From Pseudomonadota bacterium (GTDB lineage: Bacteria > Pseudomonadota > Gammaproteobacteria > Xanthomonadales > SZUA-38): 64,000 nucleotides of DNA. Made by a program: the position numbers and the translations under genes. The stretch lies in NCBI GenBank assembly GCA_039033415.1, contig JBCCCR010000004.1, positions 62,001 through 126,000 on the forward strand. The letters run 5' to 3'. Shown here one piece after another: positions 35,712 to 44,858 of this stretch (position 1 is its first letter; each line of letters opens with the position of its first letter). The notes beneath the pieces are model-generated. The model did not search any database. It was not told the DNA's origin and worked only from the letters and a program-made list of their open reading frames with translations.

Positions 35712-36728
35712 ATGCAGGACCCTAAACTCCCGGTCCAAACGTATTCGGATTGCTTGCGGAGCCCAACTCAGCAATGGCACCTGACCGAGCTCAATCCCCG
35801 AGCTATGCGAGGCGTGCAGGTTCGGATGGACCGAAAGAGCTATCACGAGACGACCTTCCTGGACCATCGGATAGTGCGTCCTGACGATCAAAAAAGGCAC
35901 CTGCTGTTCGACAAAAAGCGCCTTGACCGGAACCGGCCCAAACCAGCGGTTGATTTTGTTTTCCATATCTCATTTTGCGGATCCACCCTGCTGTCGCGCT
36001 GCCTGGATGTGCCGGGGCAAAGACTCGCGCTCAGGGAGCCGCTGGTACTCAGACAAATCTGGGAGGTCGGCAAGCTCTATCCGGAAGAGTTCAACAGCGC
36101 ACGCCAGCGAAAATTGCTGCGGCTGGTCCTGCCCCTGCTATCCAAGCCGAGCGCACGCGGCGAATCGGTTTGCATCAAGCCGACAAACCTGATGGTCGAT
36201 CTGGCCGAAGAGGCTCTCGCTGAAACCCGTGGAAAAGCTCTCTGCATGGTGCTGCCTCTGGAGTCATACCTTCTGTCGGTCGCCAAGAAGGGTTTGGAGA
36301 CAATTCGGCGAATTGTTGAGCTTGGTGCTTTTTGGGGCAAAGCGATGGGCCTGCCCAACCCGCGAACGACCTTTCAATCCGCCGCAGTGTTTTGGGCGCA
36401 CCATATGAACCGTATGCGAGAGGTTATGCAGCGAGCCCCCGGTCGCACCGCCTCTTTGGATTTCGAGCGATTTCTTGCGACGCCGGAAGAGTACCTTGAC
36501 CAAGCAGTATCGTTCCTTGAACAGTCCAGGGGCTCGTACGATCTGGCGCCACTCAAGATCAACGCCAAAGCCCCAGACCAGCCATTTGACGCCTTACGCA
36601 GACATCAGTCTCAGCAGATGATGATGCAGACCCACGGCGCAGCGATTCGTGACGCCGCCGCGTGGCTAAGAGCGAACGTTGCGGGGGATGTCCTGCACTG
36701 GCAGCTGGAGAACCACCTGGGAGATTAG
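35712..36728 (+). CDS. P-loop protein of sulfotransferase-like fold
   Basis: 338 residues. AGGAG precedes the ATG at good spacing. A phosphosulfate-loop-like element HISFCGSTLLSRCLDVPG is followed by LREPLVLRQIWEV. The later SLDFERFLATPEEYLDQAVSFL resembles the sulfotransferase 3'-phosphate-binding and C-terminal regions. I recall similar HxSFCGSTLLSR proteins as unassigned members of the sulfotransferase/P-loop group in other proteobacteria. Activity is therefore inferred. The gene stands alone; its stop overlaps the convergent membrane-protein stop by 4 bp. Confidence 0.6.
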   Translation: MQDPKLPVQTYSDCLRSPTQQWHLTELNPRAMRGVQVRMDRKSYHETTFLDHRIVRPDDQKRHLLFDKKRLDRNRPKPAVDFVFHISFCGSTLLSRCLDVPGQRLALREPLVLRQIWEVGKLYPEEFNSARQRKLLRLVLPLLSKPSARGESVCIKPTNLMVDLAEEALAETRGKALCMVLPLESYLLSVAKKGLETIRRIVELGAFWGKAMGLPNPRTTFQSAAVFWAHHMNRMREVMQRAPGRTASLDFERFLATPEEYLDQAVSFLEQSRGSYDLAPLKINAKAPDQPFDALRRHQSQQMMMQTHGAAIRDAAAWLRANVAGDVLHWQLENHLGD

Positions 36729-37129
36729 GTGTCCTCGGTATGCTCACCCGAACGGAGCCAGCGCCGAACGGCCCATAGCGACATCAACAGACTGACCAGC
36801 GACCCCAGGCCGACCAGCAGCTGCGGAAAACTCATCGAGGCAGGCCCGCTCTGCCCTGGCGTTTCGTCCATGCCAATGGCGATTGAGAAGCCCATCAAAG
36901 AAAATGCCATGAGTAGAAGCCCCGCCAGCGCGTCCGCCCGACGATCGCCCGGCTGCAGCAGCATAATCAGCCCGGCAAGAATAAACGCCAATCCGGCTAA
37001 AGCGAGCAGCCAGTTGCCGGCACCACCCTCCTCGGTTGGCAGCCAGCCAAGCGCAATCGACAGCGGGTAGAATCCAAGAATGATTACACCTATGGCGTAG
37101 CGTTTGGGCGGCGGTTTCTGTGCGCTCAA
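36725..37129 (-). CDS. Four-span membrane protein of unknown function
   Basis: 134 residues, starting most likely at a TTG (37129), since no ATG or GTG lies in frame before the first membrane span. Hydrophobic segments: YAIGVIILGFYPLSIALGW, WLLALAGLAFILAGLIMLL, ALAGLLLMAFSLMGFSIAIG and LLVGLGSLVSLLMSLWAV. No Shine-Dalgarno is seen, so the start is weakly supported. No family recognised. Confidence 0.6.
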   Translation of the reverse strand: MSAQKPPPKRYAIGVIILGFYPLSIALGWLPTEEGGAGNWLLALAGLAFILAGLIMLLQPGDRRADALAGLLLMAFSLMGFSIAIGMDETPGQSGPASMSFPQLLVGLGSLVSLLMSLWAVRRWLRSGEHTEDT

Positions 37130-37310
37130 TAGTTTTCGGATGGCATCAGCGAAATCGGAATGATTTCAATGTACTACATACGATCGTACGAACCCGCCTG
37201 GTCGCTCCGCCCATAGCCTCATCACGGCCTCGTTTCGCGCACGCAGCCTGCAGAACTTTCTCCCGAATGCCGCTAAACTCAAGGCATTGTCCTGCGACGG
37301 AGCCGGCGTC

Positions 37311-38393
37311 ATGGTCCCTGGCAGAAAAGTATTGCTCAGCATCTCCGTTGCCGCGTCTCTGGCGCTACTGGCTGCGATATGGTGGTCGGGGCATGTGCCG
37401 CATCAAGCCGCTGTCAGCGATGTCAGCTTGCCTGAAGGCGCGGAACACACGCCGGTATTGGATGGCTCCGGCTCGGAGGGTTTGACGCCATCCGTGGCAC
37501 CGGTTTTGCCAACGCCGGAAGACAAAAACCCAAACACGTTTGCTGCGCCGCCACTTACTCAGCCAGAAGGATGGACGGACACAACGACAGCATCCGGTTT
37601 GAATCCTGGCCCAATGGACACTTCACTATCGATCGAAGACACGCTCAAAGCACTTAAGACGGAGTTCAGTGAAACAAGCGCAGCCGAAGTCGCAGCCCGC
37701 AAAAGTGACGCCTCTGAGGGCAACGCCGAAGCGGCCTTATGGCTAGCGATGCTCTTTGAGGAATGCGCCGGCGCGGCACCAACTTATGACCTTCTTGATC
37801 GGCGTCTCAACCAGGTAGAGCAGCAGGTCAAAAACATTTACGAAAGCAACCCTGAAGCAGACCTAGGAGACTGGCCCGATCGGGCTACCCGAGAGGCCAT
37901 CGACAAGTTTGAAATGTGCAGCGACATTCCCGGAAAGCCAGATCTGGTCCTGGAATCTTTTAACTATTTTGGCCTGGCAGCGGACTTAGGGCATCCGACG
38001 GCTCAACGTGCTTACCACGCACACGGGTTTAACCTACTGATGAATAACGGTCGTTTTGAACGTGGAGTCTTAGGCTTTGAGCAACCTATGCTCATCGAAG
38101 AATTCAAGAGTCGGGCAGAGCGCTATGCCACCACGCTCTGGCGTTCCGGTACGCCACACGCGCTGACACTGCTAGCCCGGATGTACTACCAGGGCGACGT
38201 TTATCCCAGAGATCTGGTTATGACCTATGCCTACGGCCAAGCTGCGACCCTCGAAGGTAGCGCCGGAATCCTGCAAGCAGGCAGCCAGTGGAAAGAAATC
38301 ACCCGGTTTCTTATGACCCAGGAACAAATCGCTGATGCTGAGGAGCTTGCCCACGATTTGCTCCGGCAACACAGAGAGCAGGGCCGCCGCTAA
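37311..38393 (+). CDS. Membrane-anchored protein with Sel1-like helical repeats
   Basis: 360 residues from the ATG at 37311, with ACGGAG 9 bases upstream. One N-terminal membrane helix (VLLSISVAASLALLAAIWW) is followed by a Pro/Ser/Thr-rich linker of about 90 residues and then an alpha-helical domain. Segments such as GNAEAALWLAMLFEECAG, FGLAADLGHPTAQRAYHAHG and GTPHALTLLARMYYQGD resemble Sel1/TPR repeats. Likely periplasmic scaffold or interaction protein; no enzyme motif. The promoter region contains TACGATCGTA (37179-37188), a perfect 10-bp palindrome of unknown meaning. Confidence 0.65.
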   Translation: MVPGRKVLLSISVAASLALLAAIWWSGHVPHQAAVSDVSLPEGAEHTPVLDGSGSEGLTPSVAPVLPTPEDKNPNTFAAPPLTQPEGWTDTTTASGLNPGPMDTSLSIEDTLKALKTEFSETSAAEVAARKSDASEGNAEAALWLAMLFEECAGAAPTYDLLDRRLNQVEQQVKNIYESNPEADLGDWPDRATREAIDKFEMCSDIPGKPDLVLESFNYFGLAADLGHPTAQRAYHAHGFNLLMNNGRFERGVLGFEQPMLIEEFKSRAERYATTLWRSGTPHALTLLARMYYQGDVYPRDLVMTYAYGQAATLEGSAGILQAGSQWKEITRFLMTQEQIADAEELAHDLLRQHREQGRR

Positions 38394-38617
38394 CTGACAA
38401 CGCGATCTTGCGTATTCGCGTTTCGATTGGGTCAACACCTCAATGACCGATTAAGCAGCATCTGCTTTCTGGCGACGGACCAGGGCGTAACTGTGGTGCT
38501 CCGGTCAGCCATCGATTGATCGCTCCCTGTAACCATCGCGCACCTGGACCGTTTTGACGATTGAAGCAACTCGATGCAGAGAACTGCTTGGGATCTACCA
38601 ATGGTCTGGAGGTCGTT

Positions 38618-39670
38618 TTGAAGCGCATTGCCATGCTAATTTTTTTCCTGGGATCCTTTTTTTCTTGCTTTGCCGAGACGCAGGAAAATTCGACGTTTGT
38701 TTTTCACTACCAGGATCTGAAGTACACCGGCGAAGTCCTCATTCCCAAGGCACCGGCAAAAGGCCTAATCATCGTCATTCCCGGGCACGGGCCGACGGAA
38801 TTTGTCGGGGGCGATCAGTGGCTGGAGCTACGGGAATTCCTGGTAGACCAACACTACAGCGTTGCTTACTGGGACAAAGCCGGAAATGGCTTGAGCGAAG
38901 GAGAATACGACCACAATCAGAGTATTCAGAGCAGTGCCGAAGAGGCGGTGGCGGCAATCGCAGCCATCGAAGCGCAAAAATTTCCGGGTGCAAACAACCT
39001 GGGCTTCTGGAGTATCAGCCGCGGAGGCTGGATCGTGCCCAAAATCTCGGAGCTGTTGCCGAAGATCAAGTTTTGGATTTCGGTGAGTGGCACGACGGAG
39101 CTGGACAACAGCCGCTACATGCTCGAAGCGAACCTGAAAGCCGAAAAGCGCAGCCAGGAAGACGTCGAGCTATTGATGGCTGAATGGGATCACTACCAGC
39201 GTATCCTGGTCAGGGGTGGCACGCTCGAAGAGTTTTCTGAAGGCACCCAGCATCTGATGGCAGACCCCTATTTCAATTCCAATGACTTCCAAATGACCGA
39301 AGAGGTCCTGCACAACATCCAGTCATTTTTTCAGTCCGGCGAACTCACTTTTGATGAGGCAACCAATCTCGCGGTGATGTATCCAAACCTCGAGGAGACC
39401 CTCACCAACATGAACATTCCGGTACTGGCTATCCTGGGAAGTCTCGATACGCAGGTTGACTGGAAGGCCACCGGTGCGCTCTACGAAAAAGCGGCGAAAA
39501 AGGGTGATATGGAACTCTCGCCGGTCTATCTGGCCGGATGCAATCACGTTATGCAGCAAAGTGTCACTGGCGGCATCTACGAGGAACTTCCCGCTGACGC
39601 TCCAGCGTGTGATGGCTACTATGAAGCCATGGCACGCTGGATTCGCGAACTCCATCCGCCGAAACCCTAA
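38618..39670 (+). CDS. Exported alpha/beta-hydrolase, paralogue of the gene at 18639
   Basis: 350 residues from a TTG at 38618, chosen because GGAGG lies five bases upstream and the signal peptide follows (IAMLIFFLGSFFSCFA). Fold markers: IIVIPGHGPTEFVGG (oxyanion loop), YWDKAGNGLSEG, nucleophile elbow WSISRGGW (Ser134), late Asp in LGSLDTQVDWK and His in AGCNHVMQQS. The GxSxxGW elbow and the DK-GxGxSxG strand match the hydrolase at 18639, so both belong to one esterase/peptidase subfamily. Substrate unknown. No operon partner. Confidence 0.85.
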   Translation: MKRIAMLIFFLGSFFSCFAETQENSTFVFHYQDLKYTGEVLIPKAPAKGLIIVIPGHGPTEFVGGDQWLELREFLVDQHYSVAYWDKAGNGLSEGEYDHNQSIQSSAEEAVAAIAAIEAQKFPGANNLGFWSISRGGWIVPKISELLPKIKFWISVSGTTELDNSRYMLEANLKAEKRSQEDVELLMAEWDHYQRILVRGGTLEEFSEGTQHLMADPYFNSNDFQMTEEVLHNIQSFFQSGELTFDEATNLAVMYPNLEETLTNMNIPVLAILGSLDTQVDWKATGALYEKAAKKGDMELSPVYLAGCNHVMQQSVTGGIYEELPADAPACDGYYEAMARWIRELHPPKP

Positions 39671-39706
39671 ACAAAAACCTCGCTGACCCACGGTCTCGTT
39701 GCGAGG

Positions 39707-39732
39707 CCCGCCGACCCCTGAGGGCTGGCGGG
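39707..39732. terminator. Hairpin between convergent hydrolase and desaturase genes
   Basis: CCCGCC pairs with GGCGGG, with an inner CCC/GGG around TGA. A second stem, CCTCGC (39678-39683) with GCGAGG (39701-39706), lies just upstream. Both are in the 87-bp convergent gap, so a terminator region for both strands is likely. Confidence 0.6.
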
Positions 39733-39757
39733 TCTAGTAGTTCTGGTCGTTAGTGTT

Positions 39758-40540
39758 TTAGACAGCTTGCGATGTCTCCAGCTTGTGACCGTCCTCTTCG
39801 GTCACATCTCGCCACAGCAACATATCCACCATGCGGTTTGACGCGCCGTGGTAAAAACCCGTTTCACTAGGAAATTGACGTGGGTTCTTAAACGTCCCTC
39901 CCAACATGTCGAAAATGGGCAGGTCGGAGAAGTTGTAGTAGTGCACGCCACGAGCATGATGAAGCGCATGACTCTCCGGCCGCTGAATGAGGAATCCGAG
40001 CCATCGTGGTGTCGCAATATTGGCATGCTGAAAGATGCCCAAAAACAGGGTCGCAAACAGAAACACGGTAATGGCGTCGGCACTTAAGCCAACAAATAGC
40101 GCGAGACTCAAACTGCCGACAAACGTAAAACCGGCCATATCAAGCGGGCTGAAATAGAACGCCCCGAACGTGTCCACGCGTTCTGCACTGTGGTGCACCT
40201 GGTGGAATCCCCGAAACAGAAATCCGCTCTCGTGCAGAGATCGGTGCCATAGGTAGAGCAACCCTTCATATACGAGCAGTCCAACCAGGGCCCCCGCGGC
40301 GGTGCCCAGCTCGGATAGGTCCAGCAGCTGATACTCAGCCAATTTTGCATCCCAGAGAATCGGTAAGTAGGACGACAGGAAAAAAAACAGTGCAAAAGAC
40401 AAGAGACCTCTCATTCTCCAGCCCTTAACGGTGGGCAGTTTCCGCGCCGGGCGAAGTCGCTCCCAGATCATGAGGCCGGCGTAAAGCAAAAAAACGCCCA
40501 GTGAAATCGGGTCCAGCAAAAGTACGATGGGTGTTGGCAT
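39758..40540 (-). CDS. Sterol desaturase/fatty-acid-hydroxylase family membrane protein, second copy
   Basis: 260 residues from the ATG at 40540 with TGGAGA upstream. His boxes: LWHRSLHES, HQVHHSAE and SHALHHARGVHYYN, the complete di-iron set. Four to five hydrophobic spans. Only the His boxes and topology match the copy at 26533, so the two probably act on different lipids. It is divergent from a TetR regulator with a two-site operator in the shared promoter region, and so is probably induced when that repressor is released. Confidence 0.9.
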   Translation of the reverse strand: MPTPIVLLLDPISLGVFLLYAGLMIWERLRPARKLPTVKGWRMRGLLSFALFFFLSSYLPILWDAKLAEYQLLDLSELGTAAGALVGLLVYEGLLYLWHRSLHESGFLFRGFHQVHHSAERVDTFGAFYFSPLDMAGFTFVGSLSLALFVGLSADAITVFLFATLFLGIFQHANIATPRWLGFLIQRPESHALHHARGVHYYNFSDLPIFDMLGGTFKNPRQFPSETGFYHGASNRMVDMLLWRDVTEEDGHKLETSQAV

Positions 40541-40706
40541 GATATTTCTCCAGAAATCTCGGACGCAGAGCAGAGTGCGGCGCCCCAAAGCAGCGCCGTC
40601 TGGTCAGTCGACCTATTCGAATGGGTTGGGTTCTAGGTTTGGAGAACCCTTTGGTCCTAGATCACGAACGCGAGGATTGTTCTGTTGTCCATGCTGCGAT
40701 CCTGAT

Positions 40707-40749
40707 GTAGACATTGACTACATTAGCTCACAAAGTAGTCATTGTCTAC
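40707..40749. promoter_or_regulatory. Paired TetR operators GTAGWCATTGWCTAC
   Basis: Site 1, GTAGACATTGACTAC (40707-40721), and site 2, GTAGTCATTGTCTAC (40735-40749), have the same pattern with A/T swapped at two symmetric positions. Each is an imperfect palindrome with GTAG and CTAC arms. Site 2 differs from the reverse complement of site 1 by one base. Centres are 28 bp apart, and site 2 ends 21 bp before the TetR start codon. Suits two repressor dimers. Confidence 0.85.
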
Positions 40750-40770
40750 ATTTTTTGTTTTACTGCCCTA

Positions 40771-41379
40771 ATGGCCAAACCACCGCAGAAAGAGACATAT
40801 CACCACGGGGATCTCAGGCGCGCCGTCATCGAACGGGCGGCCGAGATTATTGATGACGAGGGCGTCGAGGCGTTATCGCTGCGCAGCATCGCTCGCGATC
40901 TAGGGGTTTCGCACAGCGCGCCCAATCGCCATTTCAAAAGCAAGGCCGAGCTGCTGGCGGCGCTGGCGACCGAGGCCTATGAGCAGGCGCGCGATGCGTC
41001 GATTGCTGCGTCAGAAGCCTGCGAAGGCTCGGCCATTGCCAAACTCAACGCCATGGGCCGCGGTTTTCTTCGCTGGGCGTTGGACGAGCGCGCGCTATTT
41101 ACGGCGCTCAATCACCCGGATGTGAAACGCAGCGCCGACACGAGACTCCTGGACAGCATGCGCGCATTCCAGCTGACCGTGCGCGATGCATCGATCGCTG
41201 CGCAGGGTGAAGGCCGATTTCCGGACGCCGACCCGAAGCTGCTGGCCCTATTCAACAATTCAGTGCCATTCGGCGCCGCGCTGCTGATAGACCATCCGGT
41301 GTTTGCTGCGGAAACGGATCATTTGACCCGCGACGAGCTGATTGAAGGTTTGATGGAGCTGGTTGTTCCAGTCGCGTAG
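40771..41379 (+). CDS. TetR-family transcriptional repressor
   Basis: 202 residues from the ATG at 40771; the upstream extension would read through the operators. The helix-turn-helix is standard: YHHGDLRRAVIERAAEIIDDEGVEALSLRSIARDLGVSHSAPNRHFKSKAELLAALATEAYEQ. The C-terminal domain resembles the TetR_C WHG subgroup (WALDERALFTALNHPD). It is divergent from the desaturase gene and flanked by two matching operator sites, so it probably represses both itself and the desaturase. Ligand unknown; a fatty acid derivative is one possibility given the target. Confidence 0.92.
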   Translation: MAKPPQKETYHHGDLRRAVIERAAEIIDDEGVEALSLRSIARDLGVSHSAPNRHFKSKAELLAALATEAYEQARDASIAASEACEGSAIAKLNAMGRGFLRWALDERALFTALNHPDVKRSADTRLLDSMRAFQLTVRDASIAAQGEGRFPDADPKLLALFNNSVPFGAALLIDHPVFAAETDHLTRDELIEGLMELVVPVA

Positions 41380-41505
41380 CGTCCTTACTGTCGACGCCAA
41401 CCACTTCAGCCTTTTCATTAAAGCGCTGATTGCTGGTTGGGTTGGCTTTCTTGGCAGAGCTTCCGCCAGGGGTCCAGCATCCCGCTCAGCCATGAGTCAG
41501 CGCGC

Positions 41506-42168
41506 TTAGTTCTCGCTGTCGGCAACCACAACCTCGCCGTAGCGACCGGGCTGATACTTACGCAGGCTGCCATCCTTGTTTCGGTAGGAAGACTCGGGCG
41601 AGCGCTGGACGCGAACAGCCTGCACGCCCGCTTCCATGGCGTCCTCGATATCGGAGTCGGAATCGCCGAAGTAAACGTCCAGGCCCAGACTGCGGATTCG
41701 CTCGGCCTTTCCGTCCGGCTCAAAGAACACATGACTCATCGGTATACCCAGCTCTTCGCTGAGGAAGGCTCGCAGCCCATCGCCACCAAATCCTGACCGA
41801 GCGGTGATGGCGTAGATCTCGATCCCTCGCTGCTGGTAGCGCGCAACAATCGAACGCGTTGAGGACTTTACCTGGCTGTTTCCCCGGTCGCTCCCGTTAA
41901 CAAGCGTCCAGAAGGGTTCGGTGTCGTAGGCGTGCGGACTGGCCTGGCCAACGTCAAAAGCCGGCGTCGAGAACAGGAGCGTGTCGTCGATGTCGAAGCC
42001 GGCACGCTCCAAGTCCGGCAACGCTGCAGCCTCCTCCGCCGAAATGAATCGAAGCGAATCTGCATTGGGCACGTCGGCATGGCGGCACGCTCCCATCATG
42101 ACGATAGAGATCAGGACAACGGACAGCCGAGCGACAGCGCACACGGGCCTTCTTACTCTTACGGACAC
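41506..42168 (-). CDS. aphA: Class B acid phosphatase (AphA-like), probable lipoprotein
   Basis: 220 residues starting at GTG 42168 with AAGGGGG upstream. The signal region ends in MMGAC, a plausible lipobox, so it may be anchored in the envelope. HAD motifs are intact: FDIDDTLLFSTPAF (both catalytic Asp), ITARSG (motif II), KAERI lysine (motif III) and YFGDSDSDIEDAMEAG (motif IV). Motif spacing and the end PGRYGEVVVADSE correspond closely to E. coli AphA, which hydrolyses nucleotide and other organic phosphomonoesters in the periplasm with Mg2+. No neighbours suggest a specific role. Confidence 0.9.
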   Translation of the reverse strand: MSVRVRRPVCAVARLSVVLISIVMMGACRHADVPNADSLRFISAEEAAALPDLERAGFDIDDTLLFSTPAFDVGQASPHAYDTEPFWTLVNGSDRGNSQVKSSTRSIVARYQQRGIEIYAITARSGFGGDGLRAFLSEELGIPMSHVFFEPDGKAERIRSLGLDVYFGDSDSDIEDAMEAGVQAVRVQRSPESSYRNKDGSLRKYQPGRYGEVVVADSEN

Positions 42169-42410
42169 GAACGAAACCCCCTTTTGGCTCGGGGCGAGAG
42201 TGTAGCACCGAGGCTTCGGAACCTAGCTATGGATCCGTTGCGATAACGTCAAAACCTCCAGCGCGCGGCGTCTGACGCAGGCGCCGGGAAGGCCGGATCG
42301 CCGATCAATCCCGCATTGGTGTCACGTTAGCCAATCGGCACAGCCGCCTGTGACTCCGACCGCGCCACAAACGGTACACTGTCCCCTGCCCTTTCACTCT
42401 GGAGCCGCCG

Positions 42411-43940
42411 ATGCGAATTCTATTTTTTATGTTGCTGGCGCTTTGCCTCACAGGAAACCCTGCGATTGCTGCGGAAAAGAACGCTGAAGAGCCAGTCGCG
42501 ATGGATGCCGAGCCCCGCGTTAAAACCACGCGACACTCGATCCGCATCGAAGGCAACAACATCGAGTACGACGCCTCCGTCGGCTGGCTGATCCTGCGCG
42601 ACAGAAAGGGCAAACCCATCGCCCGCTTCGGCTATACGGCCTATACGCGTACCGGTTTCAGCGACCCAGCACGGCGGCCCATTATGTTCGCCTTCAACGG
42701 TGGCCCGGGCTCCTCATCGGTATGGTTGCACATGGGCGTCTTGGGGCCGCAGCGCGCCGTTGTGAATGATGCAGGTTTTGCACCGCCCCCGCCGGCCCAG
42801 CGCGTCGACAATGCTTACAGCGTCATCGACGTTACTGACCTGGTGATGGTGGATCCGGTCGGTACCGGTTTCAGTAAGCCGCTAGGTGAGGCAGATCCCA
42901 AGGAACTCTTTTGGGGTGTCGACGCCGACATTGAGTCCGTCGGCGCCTTCATGAAACAGTACATTTCTGAGCATGGCCGCTGGGCCTCGCCGAAGTACAT
43001 CCTCGGCGAAAGCTATGGCGGCATCCGAAGCGCTGGCCTGGTGCACCATCTGCAGAACAATCACGGCATGCACTTCAACGGGGTGGTCGTGGTTTCACCC
43101 TTCCTGAGCATGGGTTCAGGCTTCGATGGAGCGAACATCGACCTGCCGCACGCGCTTTATCTATCGACCTTTGCGGCCACCGCCTGGTATCACAACCTGC
43201 TCGACGATCGGCCGGAGAATCTTGAAGCTTTTGTCCAGGAAGTCGACGAGTTTGCGCTGTCGGAATACACCGCAGCACTCCTGAAGGGTTACACGATTTC
43301 CCCGGCAGAGAAGGCGGCCGTAGCCGAGCGCCTGGCTGCCTACACGAGCGTCTCTGCAGACTATTGGTTGAAGGCCGACCTACGCGTTAGCCATCAGCAG
43401 TTCTTGCAGGAACTGCAGCGTGATAAACGCATCGTGACTGGCCGTGTCGACAGCCGCTTCCTCGGCCCGGCCGTTAATCCACTCGCCGAGGCGATGAACT
43501 ATGACCCGTTCTTCCCGTCCGTTGGCCCCGCCTACACGGCGGCGTTTCTCGATTACCTGCACAACGAGCTCGAGTTCGGGCAGGACGAGACCTATCAGGT
43601 GTCCGCCTTTGGGGAAGTCGGCTCAAGTTGGGACTGGTCGCACACGCCTCCCTCGTCAGGCTGGGCCATGCCGTGGGCGGACCTGCGCCCGGATCTCTCC
43701 ATGGCGCTGAGCACCAACCCGGGGCTGCATCTGCTGGTGCAGCAAGGTTACTACGATATGGCGACGCCGATCGGCGCCACCCGGTTCGATATCAAGCACC
43801 TCGACATCCCGGAAGAAGCTCGCGACCGCATTCGGATGGAGTACTACGAGGCCGGCCACATGATGTACCTGCACGAGCCGTCGCTGGAGAAGTTCCGGCG
43901 CGACCTGGCTGGCTTCATTCGAGATACGGACCGGCTCTGA
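42411..43940 (+). CDS. Secreted serine carboxypeptidase (peptidase S10 family)
   Basis: 509 residues with a signal peptide (FFMLLALCLTGNPAIAA). S10 signatures: FNGGPGSSSVWLHMGVLGP, the nucleophile elbow GESYGG with Ser201, Asp449 in QQGYYDMATP, and His483 in YEAGHMMYLH. The triad is complete. Removes C-terminal residues from peptides, probably in the periplasm or outside. TGGAG lies 9 bases before the ATG. The gene stands alone between the phosphatase and the FkbM/adhesin locus. Confidence 0.92.
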   Translation: MRILFFMLLALCLTGNPAIAAEKNAEEPVAMDAEPRVKTTRHSIRIEGNNIEYDASVGWLILRDRKGKPIARFGYTAYTRTGFSDPARRPIMFAFNGGPGSSSVWLHMGVLGPQRAVVNDAGFAPPPPAQRVDNAYSVIDVTDLVMVDPVGTGFSKPLGEADPKELFWGVDADIESVGAFMKQYISEHGRWASPKYILGESYGGIRSAGLVHHLQNNHGMHFNGVVVVSPFLSMGSGFDGANIDLPHALYLSTFAATAWYHNLLDDRPENLEAFVQEVDEFALSEYTAALLKGYTISPAEKAAVAERLAAYTSVSADYWLKADLRVSHQQFLQELQRDKRIVTGRVDSRFLGPAVNPLAEAMNYDPFFPSVGPAYTAAFLDYLHNELEFGQDETYQVSAFGEVGSSWDWSHTPPSSGWAMPWADLRPDLSMALSTNPGLHLLVQQGYYDMATPIGATRFDIKHLDIPEEARDRIRMEYYEAGHMMYLHEPSLEKFRRDLAGFIRDTDRL

Positions 43941-44015
43941 CGAACGAACTGGCTCGCTTTGGGGGGCCAAACCCAGCACCATCGGGCCCGGGTTTGGTCT
44001 GGCTAGCGGCGCTGC

Positions 44016-44858
44016 TCAACGCAGCCGCCGGTAGATTTCATCGACGCCGATCACGGCTTCCAGCTCATAGCCGGCTGCCTCCAGCAGGTCGCGGACACCC
44101 GTTTCCGCCTTCATCCCCGAATTCTCCACCGCCAGCACGTCGATGCGAAATCGATCGAAGTCTATCGCGCTCAAAACCTCGCGCTCCGCGCCTTCGGTGT
44201 CGATCGAACAAAACTGCACGTGTTTCAAATCGTTCTCAGCCAGGATCTGGTTCAGCGTCATGACGGGCACACGGATAGTCTGCTCATCGTGTCCGACGTT
44301 TTGGCGGACGGTCGCCAGCATGTCCTCAGCGTAGTGTTCCAGCAGCCCGCACATTTGCAGAAAACCGTCAGTCACGTCCAGGAAATCGGCGTATCCTTCG
44401 CGACTGCTGACCGCGGCCTCAATAACGGTTGTGCTGCGATTTTGCCGGCACGCCTGCGCAAGCCTGGGCACCGGTTCAACCAATACCCCCGGCCACCCTA
44501 GAAATATTTCGAAAAAGCAGGTGTTGCTCCCGCTGACACCATCGTAGGCGCCAATCTCGACAAAGGTGCCGGACGCTGTGTCGGAGAAGAACCGCTCATA
44601 CGCGAAGCGGTCCTGGCCAGCCTGAGAATAATAGGCCCTGTGCAGGCCAAGCTGCTGCTCTACCGTCCAAAGCTGCTGTCTAAGGATGCCCAGCGCGTAA
44701 GGTTCGACCGGATGTTCGACGGCCGTGCGGAGAAGCTCCGCGGACTGCTGCAGCTGCGCTCCACCCTGCCGGGCCAGGTCTGCGGCAGCATCGATGAGCT
44801 CCTGGAGCGGTCTCCCCCGAAAGCTCTCGGGGGTCAGCTTGGTTTTCTGCTTACCAAT
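44016..44858 (-). CDS. FkbM-family methyltransferase without a conventional start codon
   Basis: The frame is open from 44864 down to the stop at 44016 and encodes a full FkbM-type methyltransferase. RAYYSQAGQDRFAYERFF, then GTFVEIGAYDGVSGSNTCFFE, LGWPGVLVEPVPRL, and later FCSIDTEGAEREVLSAIDFDRFRIDVLAVEN are the family's SAM-binding and catalytic-side motifs. Yet no ATG, GTG or TTG occurs in frame before a TTG at 44483, which would delete the SAM-binding domain. The best candidate is an ATT at 44858, overlapping the stop of the large secreted-protein gene by 8 bp (translational coupling); a sequencing error or frameshift is the alternative. FkbM enzymes O-methylate sugars or glycoconjugates. 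The gene appears to be expressed with the adhesin upstream. Confidence 0.75.
   Translation of the reverse strand: MGKQKTKLTPESFRGRPLQELIDAAADLARQGGAQLQQSAELLRTAVEHPVEPYALGILRQQLWTVEQQLGLHRAYYSQAGQDRFAYERFFSDTASGTFVEIGAYDGVSGSNTCFFEIFLGWPGVLVEPVPRLAQACRQNRSTTVIEAAVSSREGYADFLDVTDGFLQMCGLLEHYAEDMLATVRQNVGHDEQTIRVPVMTLNQILAENDLKHVQFCSIDTEGAEREVLSAIDFDRFRIDVLAVENSGMKAETGVRDLLEAAGYELEAVIGVDEIYRRLR

Noticed and set aside
44663-44791. ATG with ideal AGGAG spacing upstream of the FkbM domain
   Set aside because: It opens a 43-codon frame one base out of phase that ends before the domain; recorded only as part of the start-codon puzzle.
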